Below, in pieces: positions 7,117-10,698 of a DNA stretch of 10,698 nucleotides; position 1 is the stretch's first letter; each line of letters starts with the position of its first letter. Origin of the DNA: Acidobacteriaceae bacterium (GTDB lineage Bacteria; Acidobacteriota; Terriglobia; Terriglobales; Acidobacteriaceae); NCBI GenBank assembly GCA_003165095.1, contig PLSH01000389.1, forward strand, positions 6,570 through 17,267, written 5' to 3'. The notes below the pieces were generated by a model. That model was not told where the DNA came from, did no database searches, and saw nothing but the letters and a program-made list of their open reading frames with translations. The position numbers and the translations under genes are program-made.

Positions 7117-7125
7117 TGTTAAAAT
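7117..7125 (+). promoter_or_regulatory. Candidate extended -10 promoter for the NusG-paralogue/TetR unit
   Basis: TGT followed by TAAAAT (7120-7125) makes an extended -10 element, with five of six bases matching TATAAT. No good -35 is seen at 17 bp. Transcription from about 7132 would place the 7143-7180 inverted repeat almost at the 5' end of the RNA and leave a leader of about 310 nt. Confidence 0.4.
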
Positions 7126-7142
7126 AAGTTGCTCCTTTTTGA

Positions 7143-7180
7143 TCGGCAAGATCCTCTGTCTCAGACTCGGTTCTTGCCGA
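7143..7180 (+). repeat. 9-bp inverted repeat in the leader
   Basis: TCGGCAAGA (7143-7151) and TCTTGCCGA (7172-7180) are exact reverse complements with a 20-nt loop. No T tract follows on the plus strand. It could be a 5' mRNA hairpin or an operator just downstream of the 7117-7125 promoter element. Confidence 0.5.
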
Positions 7181-7302
7181 AGACTGACATTCCATCCGGT
7201 TCAGAAATACATGGGCCGTTAACTCAATTTTGACTTGCAACTAGTATCAAATTGCTCAGAGCCTGCAAAAATGCTGTGCTACTTTTTGTAAAGTTCCTCT
7301 GC

Positions 7303-7317
7303 GCGCCAGGCTGGCGC
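7303..7317. promoter_or_regulatory. 15-bp palindrome, candidate regulator-binding site
   Basis: GCGCCAG-G-CTGGCGC is a perfect 7+1+7 palindrome. This size and symmetry suit a TetR-family homodimer, and a TetR gene lies in the transcription unit that starts downstream. As RNA it could also fold as a GCGCC/GGCGC hairpin with a 5-nt loop. The regulator assignment is inference only. Confidence 0.4.
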
Positions 7318-7322
7318 AACGA

Positions 7323-7348
7323 TGCATGAAACCACTTACATTCATGCA
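7323..7348 (+). repeat. 8-bp inverted repeat in the leader
   Basis: TGCATGAA (7323-7330) and TTCATGCA (7341-7348) are exact reverse complements with a 10-nt loop, starting 6 nt after the 15-bp palindrome. Together they give two adjacent hairpins or operators about 95-140 nt before the NusG-paralogue start. Confidence 0.5.
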
Positions 7349-7402
7349 GGTTCCCAAGAACAGGGACTGATTCAGGCAAGTTCACTTGGTTCCGAAAGGA
7401 GC

Positions 7403-7423
7403 ATGGTGGGATCCCCCATCTAA
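7403..7423 (+). other. Possible 6-codon leader minigene (MVGSPI, stop)
   Basis: AGGAG at 7397-7401 is one of the strongest Shine-Dalgarno matches here but is followed by a tiny frame: ATG GTG GGA TCC CCC ATC TAA. The gap to ATG 7403 is only 1 nt; GTG 7406 in the same frame gives 4 nt. Bases 7403-7419 can also fold as a small hairpin (ATGG.GG with CC.CCAT). It ends 17 nt before the TTG start of the next gene. It could be a regulatory uORF or a coincidence. Confidence 0.25.
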
Positions 7424-7426
7424 GTG

Positions 7427-7432
7427 AGAAAG
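7427..7432 (+). promoter_or_regulatory. Weak ribosome binding site for the TTG start at 7441
   Basis: GAAAGG lies 8 nt upstream of TTG 7441. It is weaker than the AGGAG at 7397-7401, which is out of frame for any ATG, GTG or TTG of this gene. The frame upstream is open only from 7330 and holds no ATG, GTG or TTG before 7441. Confidence 0.4.
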
Positions 7433-7440
7433 GCGAAGCC

Positions 7441-8085
7441 TTGTCCGAAATTGCATACCGGGAGCGCCTGCTTCAAGCGAGCGAACCTGTGTCCGATAGC
7501 GTGCCGGATATGCGCCTCGTGCCGAATTGGTTCGCTGTCTTCACGTCTCCGCGCCATGAAAAGCGCGTTCAACAGCACTTCAGTCAGAGGGACGTCGAGA
7601 ATTATCTGCCGATCTACCGTTCGCCGCGCAAGTGGCGCAATGGCCTGAAGGTCGTCCTGGATCTGCCGATCTTTCCTGGCTACATATTTGTTCACATCAA
7701 GCGGACAGAGCGGGTAAGAGTTCTGGAAGTACCGGGCGTGCTGGCCATTGTGGGTGGCACGGCGAACAGAATGACTCCGCTGCCGGAGACTGAAGTTGAG
7801 GCATTGCGATCTGGCCTTCATCTGCGCCAAGCTGAACCACACCCTTTTCTGACGGTAGGTGAGCGGGTGCGCATCCGGTCAGGCGCTCTTGCCGGGTTGG
7901 AGGGAATCGTGGTGCTCAAGAAGAACAGGCTCCGCGTTGTCCTTACCATGGATCTCATCATGCAAAGCATCGCCGTAGAAGTTGATGGAGAGGATCTGGA
8001 ACCTGTCGATTCCGGAGCCCTCAATTGTTTCGGAACGTGCAGGTCATTGCCCAGTGGCGCCATTGCGGAGGAACGATATGCCTGA
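7441..8085 (+). CDS. UpxY/RfaH-like NusG paralogue (transcription antiterminator, 214 aa)
   Basis: The NGN domain runs from about 29 to 125: NWFAVFTSPRHEKRV (29-43), the bridging ENYLPIYRS (53-61), LPIFPGYIFVHI (75-86) and VPGVLAIVGG (97-106). A KOW motif follows at 138-170 (VGERVRIRSGALAGLEGIVV). This is the layout of specialised NusG paralogues that bind RNA polymerase and keep it elongating through long polysaccharide operons. At 214 residues it exceeds the usual 170-180 because of about 28 extra N-terminal and 20 extra C-terminal residues. The TTG start is the first possible start codon of the frame. ATG 7510 (M24) is an alternative that would remove most of the N-terminal extension but has no Shine-Dalgarno. 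The gene overlaps the TetR gene by 8 bp and lies just upstream of a nucleotide-sugar dehydratase gene, which supports a role at a polysaccharide locus. The domain call is firm; the start is uncertain. Confidence 0.85.
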   Translation: MSEIAYRERLLQASEPVSDSVPDMRLVPNWFAVFTSPRHEKRVQQHFSQRDVENYLPIYRSPRKWRNGLKVVLDLPIFPGYIFVHIKRTERVRVLEVPGVLAIVGGTANRMTPLPETEVEALRSGLHLRQAEPHPFLTVGERVRIRSGALAGLEGIVVLKKNRLRVVLTMDLIMQSIAVEVDGEDLEPVDSGALNCFGTCRSLPSGAIAEERYA

Positions 8086-8668
8086 AATCAGGGGATCAGC
8101 TGGGCCTGACGCGGGTGAGCGCATACTGGCTAACGCAATGAGCCTCTTCGCGCTGCATGGATACAATGGCGTGAGCACACGCGAGATCGCTTCCGCGGCG
8201 CAAGTCAACGAAGTCACAATCTTTCGGCATTATCCGCACAAACACGACCTCTACTTGGCGGTCATGAAGTCGGGACTGCGGCAGTTGCATCTCCGTGGCG
8301 ACCTGCTGACCGGCATCGCTGAAGCCCGCGATGGGCAGACAGCTCTTGCGCGCACTTTTGACCTGATCGCGAAGACCTTGATGGAAAAGCCCGAGGTCCT
8401 CCGGCTGTTGCAATTCAGTGCCCTTGAGTTGAGTGTGGATTTCGATCCACTCGTCCGCAGGCACCTTAGCGAATTTGTCGAAGTGACTGCCCGCTACCTT
8501 GAACCGTGGGTCAAGAAGGGCGAATTGCGCTGCACAAGCGGCAAGACTCTCATTTTCACTTTCATCGCAATTGTCGCGAGCTATAACTCAATCCAGCGGG
8601 TATTTTCGGCTGAAGGACTAGACCCAGACGAGATGTTCGAGATTTGCTCGAACTTCTACTCAAATTGA
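8078..8668 (+). CDS. TetR/AcrR-family transcriptional regulator (196 aa)
   Basis: The N-terminal DNA-binding domain is typical: helix 1 RILANAMSLFALHGYNGVS (15-33), the helix-turn-helix TREIASAAQVNEVTIFRHYP (34-53), then HKHDLYLAVM (54-63). The rest (70-196) is the all-helical ligand/dimer domain, too divergent for a ligand to be guessed; LLQFSALEL (110-118) and the aromatic C-terminal helix are its most hydrophobic parts. Length is normal for the family. ATG 8078 is chosen because GGAGG (8067-8071) lies 6 nt upstream and the HTH then starts at the usual distance. An in-frame ATG at 7982 would add 32 unrelated residues inside the NusG-paralogue gene. The start overlaps that gene's end (shared ATGCCTGA), which implies translational coupling and a joint regulatory role. 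The likely targets are the unit's own promoter and the polysaccharide genes downstream. Confidence 0.92.
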   Translation: MPEIRGSAGPDAGERILANAMSLFALHGYNGVSTREIASAAQVNEVTIFRHYPHKHDLYLAVMKSGLRQLHLRGDLLTGIAEARDGQTALARTFDLIAKTLMEKPEVLRLLQFSALELSVDFDPLVRRHLSEFVEVTARYLEPWVKKGELRCTSGKTLIFTFIAIVASYNSIQRVFSAEGLDPDEMFEICSNFYSN

Positions 8669-8899
8669 CTCCAGCGGTGCTATGAGGTCCTCAGGCCGTG
8701 CTGTCGTACGTGCCTCTCGATCGACGCCCTGGCTGTTGTGATTGGTTCACATCCTGAATCAATATCGGATGGGAATTTAATAGGCGCAAGATGAATGTCA
8801 CTCAGTTGCCCGGCCCCCATCGATGCTGGACGAAAACAGACTTTGCCAGAGTCAAACCAGCGCACCACCAACCTTCGGATCCTAACTGAGGAAAAGTAT
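8669..8899 (+). other. 231-bp gap before the polysaccharide gene, with a TGTGA-N5-TCACA repeat
   Basis: No gene is seen. An inverted repeat TGTGA (8737-8741) and TCACA (8747-8751), separated by 5 bp, resembles a half-site pair for a dimeric regulator. It looks CRP-like, but CRP sites have 6 bp between the arms. A TTTAAT at 8776-8781 could be a -10 box but has no convincing -35. A small palindrome, TGAGG-T-CCTCA, lies at 8683-8693. No T-tract terminator follows the TetR gene, so read-through into the next gene is possible. Confidence 0.35.
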
Positions 8900-10698
8900 A
8901 TGTTCGACATATCACTTTCCGCGAAACTGCTTAACTTGAAACTCATTTGGCGCAGACTGATTGGATATTTTCTGGATGGGGCTGCGTTTGCCCTTGCCGG
9001 AGTCCTCGCATTTGAGCTGCGATTTGATTTCGTGCTGCCTGCGAACTACCTCCGGCCAATGGAGGTGGCTCTGTGCATCTGGGTCGCCGCAAAATCGGCC
9101 GCCTTCATCGCCGGCAAGGCGGACCGCGGGGGGTGGCGGTATACCTCCGCGCAAGATGCCGTCCGGATTGTCCTGGCAAATTCAGCGGGATCATTCATAA
9201 GCGGATTGGTCATACTTCTTCTGTTCGGGCCATGGGGCATCCCGCGGTCTGTTTTCATCCTTGACTGGCTTCTTTCCTGCCTATTGACTCTCGGAGGCAG
9301 GCTCGTGGTTCGCGTACTCTTCACTACTCACAGATACCCGCGGGGAACAGAAAGCGACCGGGCCAGGACACTCATCTACGGCGCGGGTTCAGCGGGTTTG
9401 ACACTCCTTTGGGAACTTCAACAGAACGATTCTCTGATGTGCGATGTCGTAGGACTAATCGATGACGATCCTTCAAAGGCTCGACTGATCTTGAACGGGA
9501 ATCGGGTGTTGGGAACGGGAGACGATCTCGCGGCCTTGGTGCGGAAACACGCCATCGAGAGAGTGCTGATTGCGATCCCGTCTGCAACGGGTGCGCAAAT
9601 GGTACGAATTTTGAAGTTCGCCCTCGATGCCGGGGTGGATTACAAGATGGTGCCTGGGCTGGGAGATGTTATTGAACATGCCGGCCTTGACAAGCAACTC
9701 AAGGATGTCGCGGTTGAAGATTTGTTGGGCAGAAAGCCAGTACATCTCGACCAGGACAGCATCCGGGGGCGCATTCAGGGAAAGGTTGTGATGGTAACCG
9801 GCGCAGCGGGCTCAATCGGGTCGGAGATCTGCCGGCAGATCGCCCGCTTCGATCCCCTTGCCCTGGTCGGTTTCGATGAGGCGGAAACGCCGCTCTTCCA
9901 GATTGACAGGGAACTGCGAAGAACCTTTCCCCATTTGCAGTTTCACGCTGAGATCGGCAGCATCACGCACCCTGACGCTCTGTGGCGGGTAATGGAGCGC
10001 TATCGGCCGTCCAGCCTCTATCACGCCGCCGCCTACAAACATGTTCCCATGATGGAAAAACATGTCTTTGCGGCCGTCGAAAACAACATCTTCGGCACAT
10101 GGCACGTAGCCCAGGCGGCAATCAACCATGGCGTCGAAGACTTTGTCATGATTTCCACCGATAAAGCAGTTCGGCCAACCAGTATGATGGGCGCTACGAA
10201 GCGCGTGGCGGAGCTGGTGATTCGCTCACTCCAGAAGAAGACAGGCACAAAGTTTGTTGCTGTGCGTTTTGGCAATGTGCTGGGAAGCAACGGAAGTGTG
10301 GTTCCCATTTTTAAGGAGCAGATTGCCGCGGGCGGTCCCGTGACCGTCACCCATCCGGAGATGAGCCGCTATTTCATGACCATTCCCGAGTCAGCACAAC
10401 TTGTCTTGCAAGCCTTCTCTATCGGGAAGGGCGGAGAGGTGTTCGTCCTCGATATGGGCGAGCCCGTCCGGATTGCGGACTTAGCCAAGAATTTAATTCT
10501 TCTCTCGGGGCTCCAGCCTGAACGAGACATCGAGATTCAATATACCGGGCTTCGCCCAGGCGAGAAACTGTATGAAGAATTGAACCTGCAGGATGAGCAT
10601 CTGATCCCAACTTCGCACGCCAAGATTAGAAGCTATGTCTGCCATCGGAATCCCGATGCAATGCAAATCAAAGCGTCTTTGAGTCGCCTGCAAGCAAT
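8900..10698 (+). CDS. WbpM/CapD/FlaA1-type nucleotide-sugar 4,6-dehydratase, membrane-bound (3' end outside the window)
   Basis: 599 residues are visible and the frame runs off the window. The N-terminal part (about 18-140) has four hydrophobic membrane segments with FELRFDF at 38-44. Next comes a first nucleotide-binding fold with GAGSAG (161-166), then an SDR domain with VTGAAGSIGSEI (299-310). Catalytic positions align with the FlaA1 set: STDK (419-422) gives D421 and K422, and the usual YxxxK reads M430-GAT-K434, the Met variant described in WbpM. Further family motifs are HAAAYKHVP (375-383), VRFGNVLGSNGSVVP (455-469), SRYFMTIPES (489-498) and LRPGEKLYEEL (551-561). The enzyme should convert a UDP-N-acetylhexosamine to its 4-keto-6-deoxy form at the inner membrane, an early step towards exopolysaccharide, capsule or O-antigen sugars. 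ATG 8900 has GAGGA (8888-8892) 7 nt upstream. Following the NusG paralogue and TetR genes, it probably opens a polysaccharide gene cluster. Confidence 0.93.
   Translation, partial: MFDISLSAKLLNLKLIWRRLIGYFLDGAAFALAGVLAFELRFDFVLPANYLRPMEVALCIWVAAKSAAFIAGKADRGGWRYTSAQDAVRIVLANSAGSFISGLVILLLFGPWGIPRSVFILDWLLSCLLTLGGRLVVRVLFTTHRYPRGTESDRARTLIYGAGSAGLTLLWELQQNDSLMCDVVGLIDDDPSKARLILNGNRVLGTGDDLAALVRKHAIERVLIAIPSATGAQMVRILKFALDAGVDYKMVPGLGDVIEHAGLDKQLKDVAVEDLLGRKPVHLDQDSIRGRIQGKVVMVTGAAGSIGSEICRQIARFDPLALVGFDEAETPLFQIDRELRRTFPHLQFHAEIGSITHPDALWRVMERYRPSSLYHAAAYKHVPMMEKHVFAAVENNIFGTWHVAQAAINHGVEDFVMISTDKAVRPTSMMGATKRVAELVIRSLQKKTGTKFVAVRFGNVLGSNGSVVPIFKEQIAAGGPVTVTHPEMSRYFMTIPESAQLVLQAFSIGKGGEVFVLDMGEPVRIADLAKNLILLSGLQPERDIEIQYTGLRPGEKLYEELNLQDEHLIPTSHAKIRSYVCHRNPDAMQIKASLSRLQA

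Larger units (their letters stand above)
6831..7440. other. 610-bp divergent intergenic regulatory region
   Basis: No convincing gene is present; the short open frames here lack recognisable domains and good start signals. It separates the minus-strand acyltransferase/GH27 unit from the plus-strand NusG-paralogue/TetR pair. It holds back-to-back promoter candidates near 6892-6945, an extended -10 element at 7117-7125, and three perfect inverted repeats at 7143-7180, 7303-7317 and 7323-7348. A strong Shine-Dalgarno with a 6-codon minigene lies at 7397-7423. The stretch from about 7205 to 7300 is noticeably more AT-rich than the genes around it. A long structured leader is what one expects ahead of an operon controlled by a specialised NusG paralogue. 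Confidence 0.6.

Noticed and set aside
6931..7222. Small plus-strand open frames (60-80 codons) in the divergent gap
   Set aside because: There is no recognisable domain or convincing ribosome binding site, and they overlap candidate regulatory elements.
1..10698. CRISPR array, insertion sequence, prophage or plasmid origin
   Set aside because: No regularly spaced repeats, transposase, integrase or terminal repeats were seen; the genes look like ordinary chromosomal content.

Overview
The window is about 10.7 kb of GC-rich, gene-dense bacterial DNA with a Gram-negative envelope signature: an OmpA-type peptidoglycan-binding domain, a lipobox lipoprotein, Sec signal peptides and a membrane-bound polysaccharide dehydratase. 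The combination of a DUF4412-like secreted protein, a GH27 enzyme paired with a DUF5009/HGSNAT-type acyltransferase, and a UpxY-type NusG paralogue with a TetR regulator ahead of a WbpM/CapD-type gene looks most like Acidobacteriota (Terriglobia). That placement is an inference from gene content; there is no rRNA or other marker gene here.

Layout. (1) Bases 1-3679, plus strand: three envelope genes in a row. These are the C-terminal part of an OmpA-family protein (cut by the window edge), a 564-residue lipoprotein of unknown function, and a 414-residue secreted protein with a DUF4412-like outline and glutamine/alanine-rich low-complexity segments. Gaps are 62-68 bp and the second and third genes have good ribosome binding sites, so they are probably one operon. 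(2) Bases 3680-3849: a convergent gap with short hairpins but no classical T-tract terminator. (3) Bases 3850-6830, minus strand: a two-gene carbohydrate unit. The promoter-proximal gene encodes a multi-pass DUF5009/heparan-glucosaminide-acetyltransferase-like membrane protein. It is followed by a secreted GH27 glycosidase with a C-terminal CBM35/6-like beta domain. The glycosidase keeps both catalytic aspartates but has substitutions at three usual galactose-contact positions, so 'alpha-galactosidase' may be the wrong specificity. (4) Bases 6831-7440: a 610 bp divergent regulatory region with candidate promoters on both strands and several inverted repeats. (5) Bases 7441-10698, plus strand: a UpxY/RfaH-like NusG paralogue overlapping a TetR-family regulator by 8 bp, then, after a 231 bp gap, the first gene of a probable exopolysaccharide cluster, a WbpM/CapD-type nucleotide-sugar 4,6-dehydratase that runs off the window.

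How the parts may work together. Region 5 reads as the regulatory head of a surface-polysaccharide locus: the NusG paralogue would promote elongation through the long downstream operon, and the TetR protein would gate its initiation. Region 3 reads as an independent sugar-scavenging unit: secreted hydrolysis of a glycoside plus membrane acyl transfer to a sugar. Region 1 looks like an envelope module whose function cannot be assigned from sequence alone. No tRNA, rRNA, CRISPR array, insertion sequence or origin was seen.
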